From NCBI RefSeq assembly GCF_000511175.1, contig NZ_KI866530.1, positions 4,895 through 68,894 of the forward strand: 64,000 nt of DNA, written 5' to 3'. The stretch's first letter is position 1. Each line of letters begins with the position of its first letter. Shown piece by piece: positions 9,021-17,277 of the stretch. The DNA comes from Sediminibacterium salmoneum NBRC 103935 (GTDB taxonomy: Bacteria > Bacteroidota > Bacteroidia > Chitinophagales > Chitinophagaceae). Under the pieces are notes generated by a model. The model had not been told where the DNA came from. It saw nothing but the letters and a program-made list of their open reading frames with translations, and did no database searches. The translations under genes were made by a program, and so were the position numbers.

Positions 9021-10154
9021 TTAATTAGCAGACCATATTGGCTTTCCATTTCCGTTTACAAGTCTCAGTTGTCCATCATTGGTCAATTCTAATAACTTCA
9101 GGTCTTTAGAAAGTATAGCTGCGGCTTTAGTATCCCTGCCTGTGGTAGCACAATAGGTTTTGCCTTGTTTGCTGTCCATACAAATATTTCCATCCGGATT
9201 AAAAGAGAAAAAGCTTTCTTTAGGCTTGGAACCACCATTGGTTAATGGGAAACGATAGATTTCCTCGAACTCACAATCGTTGTTATTCAGAATTTCTTCT
9301 ATAACAAAATTGCCATCGGTTGTAACCCGCAACTGAAAGCGACCATTCACTGATAGTAACTTTTCATTTGCTGACAAACGATCTCCGCCTATCATACTGG
9401 CGGTGTATTTCATAACAGCCTCCTTGGCTTCGCAGCTGGCAGTGGTGGGTTCATCTTCTATACACCGACAGGAAAGTCCGCTGCGTTGAAATCGGTTTAC
9501 AGCCATAATGCTTCCCGACTTAGGACAGGCGTCTTCATTGTCTGTAAAAAGATAGATAGCAGCGCCACTCTCTTTGGGGTAATTCTCCGTTGTTAAGCCC
9601 GGTGAACTTGACCAGAAATAAGCTTGTTCGCCTAGAGAATAATAATTTCCTCCGCTTTGTGCTAATCCTGCGGGTAAAGCGCTGAATCCGCTTTGGTTGG
9701 TACCAATGGTTTTAACGTTTTTCCAGTCGGATGTTCGCATCATTTTGCTTGCATTTTTCCAACCCAGAAATTGCTGAAGGTCTTGCCACTCTTCTATCGT
9801 GGGGATCCGCCAGCCTTTGGGACAAAGCTTTCCGGTTTTTACCGCATACCAGTTGTATAGTTTACCATATTTCTCATTGTTTTTAGGATCCTCTTTGTAG
9901 ATCCACCCTCGTGGTTCCTCTATATCTATAAAATCAGGGTACACTAATTTTTGTGTCTCCTTCGAGTTAGAAATGGGCGTTCCGTCATTCAGCTTAGTTA
10001 CTTTCAGATTCTCCTTTAGCCATCGTTGATTGCCAATTTTCACGGTATTGTAAACATTCCCGTCAATATCCTTAACAGTAGATTGCGCATACGACGATGT
10101 AATACCCGCAGCCGTAAATACCAGGGTTAAGTAAAAGATTTTGATTTTTTTCAT
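9021..10154 (-). CDS. FISUMP-domain protein with C-terminal B-lectin-like module
   Basis: 377 residues with signal peptide (MKKIKIFYLTLVFTAAGITSSYAQ). About 25-245 is a FISUMP domain (Fibrobacter succinogenes major paralogous domain, TIGR02145): DIDGNVYNTVKIGNQRWLKE, YGKLYNWYAV, CPKGWRIPTIEEW, FSALPAG and a terminal GLSCRCIED. The last ~120 residues are a lectin-like module very close to the middle module of the downstream protease (shared RVTTDGNFVIEEIL, GNICMDSKQGK, CATTGRD). FISUMP proteins are surface or secreted with unknown roles. Divergently arranged with the Sel1/WG gene, with 273 bp between. Confidence 0.85.
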   Translation of the reverse strand: MKKIKIFYLTLVFTAAGITSSYAQSTVKDIDGNVYNTVKIGNQRWLKENLKVTKLNDGTPISNSKETQKLVYPDFIDIEEPRGWIYKEDPKNNEKYGKLYNWYAVKTGKLCPKGWRIPTIEEWQDLQQFLGWKNASKMMRTSDWKNVKTIGTNQSGFSALPAGLAQSGGNYYSLGEQAYFWSSSPGLTTENYPKESGAAIYLFTDNEDACPKSGSIMAVNRFQRSGLSCRCIEDEPTTASCEAKEAVMKYTASMIGGDRLSANEKLLSVNGRFQLRVTTDGNFVIEEILNNNDCEFEEIYRFPLTNGGSKPKESFFSFNPDGNICMDSKQGKTYCATTGRDTKAAAILSKDLKLLELTNDGQLRLVNGNGKPIWSAN

Positions 10155-10360
10155 ACAGATTTCAGTTTTCTACCTTTAAAAGGGACAAAGAAACCCGTGT
10201 AGTTTTTAAACTTAAAATTTCTGGGATAGAATGGTGTTTTTAGGGATAGAAATTTTTTTTTGAGAATCTTAGAACTAAGCGGAGTAATATTTGCAGATAG
10301 ATTCCAAGCTTTCCCCAATCCCAACTCTCTACAGTTCCAATCCCCCAAATTAGTTAATAC

Positions 10361-10405
10361 TACAAATTCCGTATTGTTAATATGGCTAAAATTCCGCTAA
10401 TTGTA
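10361..10405 (+). promoter_or_regulatory. Promoter with CGTATTG motif (Sel1/WG gene)
   Basis: TACAAATTCCGTATTG (10361-10376) precedes a weak box TAATTGTA (10398-10405), 22 bp after CGTATT. The same order and spacing occur upstream of the MORN genes at 1807 and 31260. The rest of the 10155-10427 gap shows no gene. Confidence 0.4.
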
Positions 10406-10427
10406 AACGTATTTGAATTTGTGATTT

Positions 10428-11831
10428 ATGAAACAAGCCACCATTACCCTATGCTTTTTACTGGCAGGAATATTTGCACAGACGCAACAGGCATTACAGA
10501 ATTATCAGGCAGCTATAAAAACACTGGAAACTCAGGCTGAAAGCAAAGCAAAATCTGATGAAAGAGGAAAAGCACTTGCTAAGTTCTTTGACAGTCGTAT
10601 AGCAGAAGTCAGTAAGGAAAAAGCTGTACTGGAAACAGTTCCGTACTTCCGTCAGTTAATGGATTACGATTTTTTGGCTGCATATAAGTTTTTAATGAGA
10701 GTCAATAACCAGGATGATATGACAATGTTTATGAACAAATACCTGTCAAAAGATGAGCAAACCCTTGTCAAAGCAATGGCTAGGCACACGACTTTATATG
10801 CCAATACCATGAATGGACCTGCCTATCCTTCAAACGTACCACCACCAGGAAAAGGGGTAAAGGGAAATTGGCAGAATAGTGTGAATGTAACTGTCAGTGG
10901 CTTAGACGAATTTAATAAAGGATATAGTGCTTATAAAGCTCAGAAATATGCAGAAGCAATGCATTGGTTTATAAAATCAGCTGAAAAAGGGAATGCGAAC
11001 GGCATGGAAAGTGTTGGACTTTTGTATTTAGAAGGTTCTGGTGTAGAAAAAAGCTTTACTACGGCCCTCAGTTGGTATCAAAAAGCATTACAAGCAAATC
11101 CGAAAGACCAGGTTTATAAAGATATGGTTAATCAAATGAGCAACGGTAATGCTGAATTCATTGACGGTAGCGCTTTCTTTAGAGCAGGGAATTATGAAAA
11201 AGCAAAAGTGTTTTTTCTGACAGCAGAGCAAAAGGGGCATTTAGCCAGTTCGTTTTCTCTTGGAGCAATTTATTATGAAATAGAAAAGGATTATGCCAAA
11301 GGTAAATTGCAGTTTCAAAAAGCCGCTGATAAAGGGTATAAAGAAGCAAAGGAAGCTTTGCGAATCATTGAAGAGGATGAAAAAGCAGAGAAGGTGAGTA
11401 AAAACCTAACATCCTTTAAAGGCACAAATGGGAAATATGGATTTAAAGACCCAAAAGGAGAAGAAATAGTAAGCCCTAAATATCATAAAGTAAAGGATTT
11501 TTCAGAAGGAATGGCTGCGGTATGTATAATGGAAGATGGGACGGAGAAATGGGGATATATTAATGAAAGCGGAAAAGAGATTACAGCTTTTATATACGGA
11601 GATGCGCTTCCCTTTTCAGAGGGACTGGCCGCGGCAAGACCGCTTGGTAAAACCTGGGATGCTTTTTATGGGTTTATCGACAAGACAGGAAAACTGGTTA
11701 TTCCACATTTGTATCCTTTTGTTTTTGATACAAATATGTCGGATGGGTGGATGTTTATGAATGGGAAGGCCAAAGTGTATAAGGATAAGAGAATTTTCTA
11801 TATTGATAAAACAGGGAAGGAGGTGAAGTAA
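10428..11831 (+). CDS. Exported Sel1/TPR and WG-repeat protein
   Basis: 467 residues. The signal peptide is MKQATITLCFLLAGIFAQ. A helical N-terminal region is followed by Sel1-like repeats (about 160-325: AMHWFIKSAEKGNANGMES, ALSWYQKAL, AKVFFLTAEQKGH), then three to four WG repeats (about 325-467: KYGFKDPKGEEIVSPKY, KWGYINESGKEI, FYGFIDKTGKLVIP). Both repeat types are protein-interaction scaffolds; no enzyme motif is present. Its last repeat resembles the 81-aa WG protein at 1333. It ends upstream of a strong hairpin with a T tract. Confidence 0.8.
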   Translation: MKQATITLCFLLAGIFAQTQQALQNYQAAIKTLETQAESKAKSDERGKALAKFFDSRIAEVSKEKAVLETVPYFRQLMDYDFLAAYKFLMRVNNQDDMTMFMNKYLSKDEQTLVKAMARHTTLYANTMNGPAYPSNVPPPGKGVKGNWQNSVNVTVSGLDEFNKGYSAYKAQKYAEAMHWFIKSAEKGNANGMESVGLLYLEGSGVEKSFTTALSWYQKALQANPKDQVYKDMVNQMSNGNAEFIDGSAFFRAGNYEKAKVFFLTAEQKGHLASSFSLGAIYYEIEKDYAKGKLQFQKAADKGYKEAKEALRIIEEDEKAEKVSKNLTSFKGTNGKYGFKDPKGEEIVSPKYHKVKDFSEGMAAVCIMEDGTEKWGYINESGKEITAFIYGDALPFSEGLAAARPLGKTWDAFYGFIDKTGKLVIPHLYPFVFDTNMSDGWMFMNGKAKVYKDKRIFYIDKTGKEVK

Positions 11832-11941
11832 AATAGTGTATTCTTCTTGTCACGGTCAATCCACGATAAAGAGAGAATGCAAAAGTATATCTACAGTGAC
11901 TGGTAATTGAAAAAGAAGAAGAGTCTACATTAAAAAAATAC

Positions 11942-11998
11942 AATCTGCGTAATAAGTTACCTTAAGTTAAGTACTTGCGCAGATTTATTATTTTTTTT
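11942..11998 (+). terminator. Hairpin plus T8 terminator of the Sel1/WG gene
   Basis: Stem AATCTGCG (11942-11949) / CGCAGATT (11978-11985) with a 28-nt loop, followed by TATTATTTTTTTT. The same bases also carry the operator and promoter proposed for the esterase, so terminator and promoter are superimposed. Confidence 0.6.
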
Positions 11999-12000
11999 CG
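11957..12000 (+). promoter_or_regulatory. Crp/Fnr-type operator A and -7 region (weakest of the set)
   Basis: TTACCTTAAGTTAA (11957-11970) has one perfect half site (GTTAA) and one degenerate one. The palindrome centre is 36.5 bp from the final G of the box region TTTTTTCG (11993-12000), the same distance as in the other sites. The box itself is poor. The ATG of the esterase follows at 12018. Confidence 0.4.
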
Positions 12001-12017
12001 CTTTTTTATAAAGCGGT

Positions 12018-12908
12018 ATGGAGAATAGTTTGCAATATTATTTACTTAAAGTAATTATACTTATCAAAGGAATCAAGGAAAGCTTTGATTGTGATCCAAT
12101 TGATTTTGTCAGAATTAGGGAATCGGATATTCATCATCCCAAAAGCAAGTTTTTTAGTTCAAAATCGGTAAAAGTAATATCCGTAGCCAATACCCGTATA
12201 ACTGAATGTAAAAAAGACGAGAAAGCAAGGAGGCTGGTGGTATTGATTCACGGAGGGGCCTTTGTATCCGGACCAACTAAGCTTCATTGGGATGTTGTTA
12301 AAAAGTTATCCAGCTTAACAAGACATGCAATATGGCTTTGTGATTATCCAAAATCTCCTGAATATAAGATTGATGAAATTTCCCGAAATATAGATTTGGT
12401 ATATGAAAAAGCCCTTAAAGAATATAAATCCGAGAATATTACTTTGATAGGTGATTCTGTTGGTGGAACCTTGGTTATGGCACTTGTTCAAAGATTATTA
12501 TTTAAAAATATGCCAATTCCTAAGAAAATTATACTGATTTCACCGGTTTGTGATGCTACATTTTCAAATCCTTCTATACCAGTTTTTGAATCAAAAGATA
12601 TTATGTTGTCTTTGAAAGGTGTTAAAAGTGCCAAAAAAATGTCTGCAGGCCACACTAAATTGGAGAATAGTATTATTTCTCCGGTAAATGGATCATTTAG
12701 ATATTTCCCCAAAACTATTATGTTTTTAGCCGAGCATGATATCACATTTCCAGATCAGATATTAGTTGCCAACAAGCTTGTTTTTGCACAGGTTGAACAC
12801 AAGATTTTTATTGGACATGGCATGCCGCATATATGGCCTTTTTTACCCATTATGCCAGAGTCTAAAAAAGCCCTGAGTGAAATTATTCGAGAGATTAATC
12901 TTGATTAA
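12018..12908 (+). CDS. Alpha/beta hydrolase, HSL/steryl-acetyl-hydrolase-like esterase
   Basis: 296 residues without a signal peptide. The oxyanion HGG motif (VVLIHGGAFVSGP, about 75), nucleophile elbow GDSVGGT (about 145), an acidic residue in FLAEHDITFP and a C-terminal His in GHGMPHIWP make a complete catalytic set of the hormone-sensitive-lipase type carboxylesterases. Substrate unknown; short-chain acyl or acetyl esters are typical. First gene of the A+T-rich island and preceded by operator A. Confidence 0.8.
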   Translation: MENSLQYYLLKVIILIKGIKESFDCDPIDFVRIRESDIHHPKSKFFSSKSVKVISVANTRITECKKDEKARRLVVLIHGGAFVSGPTKLHWDVVKKLSSLTRHAIWLCDYPKSPEYKIDEISRNIDLVYEKALKEYKSENITLIGDSVGGTLVMALVQRLLFKNMPIPKKIILISPVCDATFSNPSIPVFESKDIMLSLKGVKSAKKMSAGHTKLENSIISPVNGSFRYFPKTIMFLAEHDITFPDQILVANKLVFAQVEHKIFIGHGMPHIWPFLPIMPESKKALSEIIREINLD

Positions 12909-12928
12909 TAATGATTGGGTTGAATTTC

Positions 12929-12972
12929 TTAACAAAGGTTAAGCAGATTTAATATACGCTTTATCAAATTTG
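12929..12972 (+). promoter_or_regulatory. Crp/Fnr-type operator B and promoter
   Basis: Perfect palindrome TTAAC-AAAG-GTTAA (12929-12942). A box CAAATTTG (12965-12972) lies 36.5 bp from its centre. It lies between the esterase and the MDR oxidoreductase (ATG 13033), so a 60-nt leader is implied. Confidence 0.65.
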
Positions 12973-13032
12973 AAGTGTCAATATTCAGACTGCGTTGGTC
13001 TGGATTATTATCTTAACCAGATTTGATGATAA

Positions 13033-13953
13033 ATGAAAGCTTTCTTGTATAAAAAATATGGTGCTCCAGATGTTTTGGAATATGAGGACGTTTCAAAGCC
13101 TGTTCCAAAAAAGAATGAATTGCTTATTAGAGTAAAAGCTTCAACAGTTTCTGCTGGGGTAATATGGTTAAGAAAAGGCGAGTATCCGAATTCTAGGTTA
13201 ATTTCTTTCATGTTAAGATTATATTTCGGCATTTCTAAGCCTAGAGTCAATATGTTAGGTATTGAGTATGCTGGAGTTGTTGAATCTGTTGGAACTGGTG
13301 TGCATACTTTTAAAAAAGGGGATAAAGTCTTTGGAACAACTACTGGCTTATATAATGGAACGTATGCAGAATATATATGTGTGCCCGAAAAGGGACGTCA
13401 AAATGTAATTGCAAGAATTCCAGAGGGGTTGACTATGGAGGAAGCTGCTGCATTGCCAGTTGGTGGGATGACAGCTTTTTGTATACTGAATAAGGCTAAA
13501 GTTGAAAAAGAGCATAAGGTGCTGATTTATGGTGCATCAGGTAGTGTTGGTACTTATGCTATTCAGATTGCGAAATATTATGGTGCACATGTAACTGCCG
13601 TTTGTAGTACGCGGAATTTATCTCTGGTAAAGTCATTGGGAGCAGATGAAGTAATTGACTATACGGTTAATCATGATATTCTTTGTAGAGAAAAGTTCGA
13701 TTTGGTTTTTGATGCTGTTGGAAAATTGCCACATCAGCTTACTCCTTTAATTTTACACGCTAAGGGGAAAGCGTGTTCTGTTAATTCACTTGTTAGTGAG
13801 AGACTTAGTTATTTAAATGAACTATTGAATATGATTGACGAGCAAAAGTTAAAAATAGTAATTGATAGAACCTATTCTTTTGTTCAGATGGTTGAAGCAC
13901 ATGAATACGTAGAGCAAGGGCATAAGCGGGGTAATGTTGTAATTTGTCATTAA
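13033..13953 (+). CDS. NAD(P)-dependent MDR-family oxidoreductase (quinone-reductase-like)
   Basis: 306 residues. An N-terminal GroES-like fold (MKAFLYKKYGAPDVLEYEDV) leads into a Rossmann fold with the glycine motif YGASGSVGTYAIQIAK (about 160-175) and VCSTRN / SLGADEVIDY after it. The cysteines and histidines of zinc-dependent alcohol dehydrogenases are absent, so it belongs with zinc-independent quinone or enoyl reductases of the medium-chain family. It probably reduces a quinone or an alpha,beta-unsaturated carbonyl. The next gene begins 9 bp downstream, so they form an operon behind operator B. Confidence 0.85.
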   Translation: MKAFLYKKYGAPDVLEYEDVSKPVPKKNELLIRVKASTVSAGVIWLRKGEYPNSRLISFMLRLYFGISKPRVNMLGIEYAGVVESVGTGVHTFKKGDKVFGTTTGLYNGTYAEYICVPEKGRQNVIARIPEGLTMEEAAALPVGGMTAFCILNKAKVEKEHKVLIYGASGSVGTYAIQIAKYYGAHVTAVCSTRNLSLVKSLGADEVIDYTVNHDILCREKFDLVFDAVGKLPHQLTPLILHAKGKACSVNSLVSERLSYLNELLNMIDEQKLKIVIDRTYSFVQMVEAHEYVEQGHKRGNVVICH

Positions 13954-13962
13954 TTAGCATTT

Positions 13963-14987
13963 ATGAAAAAAGTTATTTCATTTTTCATCTTGTTGCTTTT
14001 TTATCCTTCAGTTTATGGACAAATTGATAATAAAGAGAAGAATAGTTATAATTTATTTTTAAAAGCTACACAAAAGTGGTTTTCTGCATGGGAATTGCTA
14101 AGTAAGGAAGTTTACAATATCGATAGTATTAGACCGGTGGAACTTATATTCTTTGATAAATATTATGTTTACTCAACTTCAGATGTTACTATAAAATGGG
14201 GGGAAATAATCGATGGGAATAATTTTCTGAATTTGACTTTCGATTGGAAAAGGAAATTGCATAATGATTCAATCACTTTGCCAGATAATTCTATAATATC
14301 TATAAGCTTACTCTCTTTTGCAGCTGAAATACCTAATCAGGATAAATCATATTTTGTAATGCCTTTGCCTGATTTTTGGCAACAGGCTGGGGTGTCAAGC
14401 AACGATTTAGGTCTAGATAATTTGATTACAAGTATTTTTATACATGAGTTTACTCATTCTCAGCAAATGCAGAATTTTGGGAAACGTATAACTTATTTTG
14501 ACAAAGCCAATAAATTTAATTTTGATTTTAGTGATGATATTATTCAGCAGATTTTTCCAAGGATTCAATTTATTCAAAATTATATTTCGAAGAGAATAGT
14601 GTTTTATTCCAATCTATAGAGAATAATCAATTAAACAATACCTTATTGCATAAGGGGTTAAGTTTATTTAAGCAAAGACATGAAAACTATTTCAAGGGTG
14701 AATTTGAGCAACTAGCTGAGATTGATGAATTATTTCTAACAATGGAAGGGCTGGGTCAATACTCGATGTTTTTATGGTTAGTGCATCCCCAAGGAGGTAA
14801 TATAAGTAGGACAAAAGCAATAGTTGGTGTAAGACGAGGAAGAAATTGGTGGTCTCAGGATGAGGGATTTGCACTTTTTCTGATATTGGATAGACTAACA
14901 CAACCCAAATCTTGGATTAAAAATATGTTTAGTTACAAAACTGAAAGTGTAATGTCGCTAATATATAAGTTTTATTTCTTCACTTAA
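13963..14987 (+). pseudogene. Putative exported HExxH protein, split by a frameshift
   Basis: The first frame (13963-14619) encodes a signal peptide (MKKVISFFILLLFYPSVYG) and a body with the possible zinc motif IFIHEFTHSQQMQNFG. The second frame carries the rest: DSIYSKLYFEENSVLF...EIDELFLTMEGLGQY, RGRNWWSQDEGFALFLILDRL. Reading from QQIF to SKDSIYSK needs one more T in the T5 run at 14552-14556. With that base the product is about 341 residues. The HExxH motif suggests a metallopeptidase, but I recognise no named family. Either an authentic disruption or a base-call error. Confidence 0.6.
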
Positions 14988-15022
14988 GTGAATTAAAGGC
15001 TCATATCAACTATTCAAATTTG
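14979..15022 (+). promoter_or_regulatory. Crp/Fnr-type operator C and promoter
   Basis: Perfect palindrome TTCAC-TTAA-GTGAA (14979-14992), overlapping the preceding stop codon. Box CAAATTTG (15015-15022) ends 36.5 bp from the palindrome centre; ATG 15047 follows. Confidence 0.6.
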
Positions 15023-15046
15023 CAGTATCTAAAATAAAAATAAGAT

Positions 15047-15670
15047 ATGCAAACGAAAAAAGTTTTAATTGGTTTATTCTTTATGTTTTCATTTTGTGTA
15101 CATCTGAATGCGCAAAATGATATGCGGGATTCAGTTCACAAAAAGTGGTTTCTTGGTAGTACAATGTTTCTTTTGGGTAATTTCGATCAAGTTAATCCAC
15201 CTAATTTTGGTCAGCTAAATTTTGGTTATCGAATAACAAGTAAGGATGTAGTTTCATTAGAATTTATTACTTGGAAGTATGCATGGCCTCTAGGCATTAA
15301 TCCCATTTTTAATAAGTCATATGGAAAAACAGAGGAGAAGTTTCCTGGCTATATTCGCGAATTTGGGATTGGTTTGGTTTACCAGAGATTTATCTGGAAA
15401 GGTCTTTATGCTTCTGTGCATGTAATGCCAATGATTCAATCTTTCGTAAATGAAAATGGTGTTAAAGTGGATAATGGTTTCCATATATTTAATACCAATC
15501 GAATTGGTTATCACTTTAAGTTCTTTAACAATAAATTCTTTATTGAACCGTCTATTGGAATTGCTGGTCGTCCTTATCATAGTAAAATGCCTGATGGTTT
15601 TAAACAAAAAGACGATAAGTGGGCAAAATATACTCCTGAGCCAGGATTGCATTTTGGTTTTAATTTCTAA
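15047..15670 (+). CDS. Predicted outer-membrane beta-barrel protein
   Basis: 207 residues. The signal peptide is MQTKKVLIGLFFMFSFCVHLNA. The mature part shows alternating aromatic/polar strands (NFGQLNFGYRITSKDVVSLEF, YIREFGIGLVYQRFIWKGLYASVH, FFIEPSIGIAGRPY) and ends LHFGFNF, a terminal aromatic typical of outer-membrane barrels. No named family recognised. Likely first gene of a transcript with the DUF6326-like gene and the Crp/Fnr regulator. Confidence 0.6.
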   Translation: MQTKKVLIGLFFMFSFCVHLNAQNDMRDSVHKKWFLGSTMFLLGNFDQVNPPNFGQLNFGYRITSKDVVSLEFITWKYAWPLGINPIFNKSYGKTEEKFPGYIREFGIGLVYQRFIWKGLYASVHVMPMIQSFVNENGVKVDNGFHIFNTNRIGYHFKFFNNKFFIEPSIGIAGRPYHSKMPDGFKQKDDKWAKYTPEPGLHFGFNF

Positions 15671-15694
15671 ATTGTTAATTTAAAATAATTCGGA

Positions 15695-16120
15695 ATGTCC
15701 GCAACTTCTTTTATTGATACTAAGGTAAATGTTAAACTGAAACTTGCTGCTCTTTGGGCAAGTTTCATGTTTTTATATATCTATGTTGATTATTTTCATT
15801 TATATATGCCAGGCATGGTGAAGGATTTGTTAGCAGGTAAAGCCTATATTTTTGACATTAATCAGACTTTCATAGTCTCTGCTCTTTTATTATTATCATT
15901 GCCTATTCTTATGATTTATTTTTCGGTTGCACTACCTGCCAGGCTAAATCGTATTGTAAATTTAATAGTTGCTACCTTTTATATTCCTTTCACTTTATTT
16001 AATTTGTCAGGAATGGTTTGGATTCATATGGTGTTTGCTGCATTCATTGAAGTTTTTATTCTTTTTGTAATTATTGGTTGTGCCTGGAAGTGGCCAGTTC
16101 GAGAAAGCTTTATTAAATAG
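15695..16120 (+). CDS. Four-helix membrane protein, DUF6326-like
   Basis: 141 residues with four hydrophobic helices: LAALWASFMFLYIYVDYFHL, FIVSALLLLSLPILMIYFSV, VNLIVATFYIPFTLFNL, MVFAAFIEVFILFVIIGCAW. The N-terminal VKLKLAALW...YFHLYMPG and C-terminal CAWKWP fit the DUF6326 family. Function unknown. It lies 24 bp after the barrel gene and 34 bp before the regulator, consistent with an operon. Confidence 0.65.
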   Translation: MSATSFIDTKVNVKLKLAALWASFMFLYIYVDYFHLYMPGMVKDLLAGKAYIFDINQTFIVSALLLLSLPILMIYFSVALPARLNRIVNLIVATFYIPFTLFNLSGMVWIHMVFAAFIEVFILFVIIGCAWKWPVRESFIK

Positions 16121-16154
16121 TAGTATTTATAGAAGTTTATAGAAATATCTTTAA

Positions 16155-16702
16155 ATGAAATCGAAAAAAAAATTTTAGAATCAATCGGTAATTTTTCAAG
16201 TGATGACATTTCATTATTTGAGTCTAAATGTTCTGTAAAGCATTTTTCTAAGAACGATATACTTCTTAAGTATGGTGAATTCTGTAATAGTTTATTTTAT
16301 GTTGTTTCTGGATTTTCTTATCAGTTTTCATGTAAAGATGTTGATGAAGTTATCCATGAATTATATTTAGAAGGTGATTGGTGCTTTGATTATTTGAGCT
16401 TTGTAACCAAAAAGCCATCACAAACAATTATTAAAGCATATTCAGATTTGGTGATTTTGGAAATTAGTGTTGCTAGTTTACATGAATTGATATTACAATC
16501 TCCTTCCTTTTTTCAATTAGGTAGTTTATTGGCTATTAAATTTAATAATGATTTTATTGAATCTAAGATTACAGCGCTTGAAAGGTATAATCATTTATTT
16601 TCATCAAAGCCACAGTTGTTTCAATCTTTTCCTTTAAAAATGATAGCTTCTTATTTGAAGATATCTCCTGAAACTTTAAGCAGAATACGAAATGTACGAT
16701 AA
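16155..16702 (+). CDS. Crp/Fnr-family regulator 1 (frameshift at A9 near start)
   Basis: About 183 residues when repaired. The visible frame has no start codon upstream of the conserved region; ATG 16155 (MKSKKK) joins ILESIGNFSSDDISLFESK only if the A9 run at 16164-16172 has ten bases. A cyclic-nucleotide-binding-type beta-roll (about 20-120: FSKNDILLKYGEFCNSLFYVVSG) precedes a winged helix with LKISPETLSRIRNVR. The recognition helix reads E-T-L-S-R, the ExxSR pattern of FNR, whose site TTGAT-N4-ATCAA lies 12 bp downstream. Four Cys are present but not in FNR cluster spacing, so the signal is unknown. Confidence 0.75.
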
Positions 16703-16713
16703 GTAGGAAAAAA

Positions 16714-16758
16714 TTGATTTATATCAAGCAATCATGCCAACTGTTCTTATGACATTTG
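16714..16758 (+). promoter_or_regulatory. FNR-consensus operator D and promoter
   Basis: TTGAT-TTAT-ATCAA (16714-16727) matches the classical FNR consensus exactly. The box GACATTTG (16751-16758) ends 37.5 bp from the centre. If this box is used, the ATG at 16734 would lie upstream of the transcript and the ATG at 16776 becomes the better start. Confidence 0.6.
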
Positions 16759-17184
16759 CTCACAATTCATTCTTTATGGAGCTGAGTTTTAAAAATCTTT
16801 CTGGAATATGTTTGTTTTTTGGGTCATTATTGGCAACACTAACAATGCTTATACATCCTGTTGGTGGAAGTTTAGGCGATATTGCTCATATGAAATCGGC
16901 ATTTAATTTTTCACATGGGATGGCTATTTTTTGTTTGCCTTTTATTGCATTTGGATTTTGGGGTTTGTCAGATGTGCTTTATGATTTGGTCATTACTTAT
17001 TATTTGTAATAAGAAAATGCCAATTTGGATTGGTTATTATGGCCTGCTTATCTTTTCAGTTATTGGTTTTGCCATTTTGTGGAACTTTAATTTTACGAGC
17101 CTTATAGGATTTGCTGCTTTCACTTTTGGAATTGTAAGTTGGAAACTAATCATTGGATTTTACCTGGTATTTTATAAAGATTGA
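16734..17184 (+). pseudogene. Membrane protein gene with internal deletion
   Basis: The 5' frame (16734 or 16776 to 17009) gives FKNLSGICLFFGSLLATLTMLIHPVGG and FSHGMAIFCLPFIAFGFWGLSDVL. The 3' frame gives NKKMPIWIGYYGLLIFSVIGFAILWNF and FTFGIVSWKLIIGFYLVF. From memory, intact relatives are around 200 residues with further helices between these two parts, so the gene seems to have lost its middle and the junction near 16990-17010 is out of frame. Located directly behind operator D. Confidence 0.55.
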
Positions 17185-17208
17185 CTTACAGTATTTTGAC
17201 TTCTTTTC

Positions 17209-17252
17209 TTAACATAAGTTCATATTTCATGTTTTCAAGCTTAATATTTTTA
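17209..17252 (+). promoter_or_regulatory. Crp/Fnr-type operator E and promoter, cut off from its operon by IS30
   Basis: TTAAC-ATAA-GTTCA (17209-17222, one mismatch from a perfect palindrome) and box TATTTTTA (17245-17252) ending 36.5 bp from the centre. IS30 begins at about 17272. Without it, this promoter would face the DJ-1-like gene at 18393 with a leader of about 30-35 nt. Confidence 0.55.
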
Positions 17253-17277
17253 CTTGAAACTTATAAATATTCTAAGT

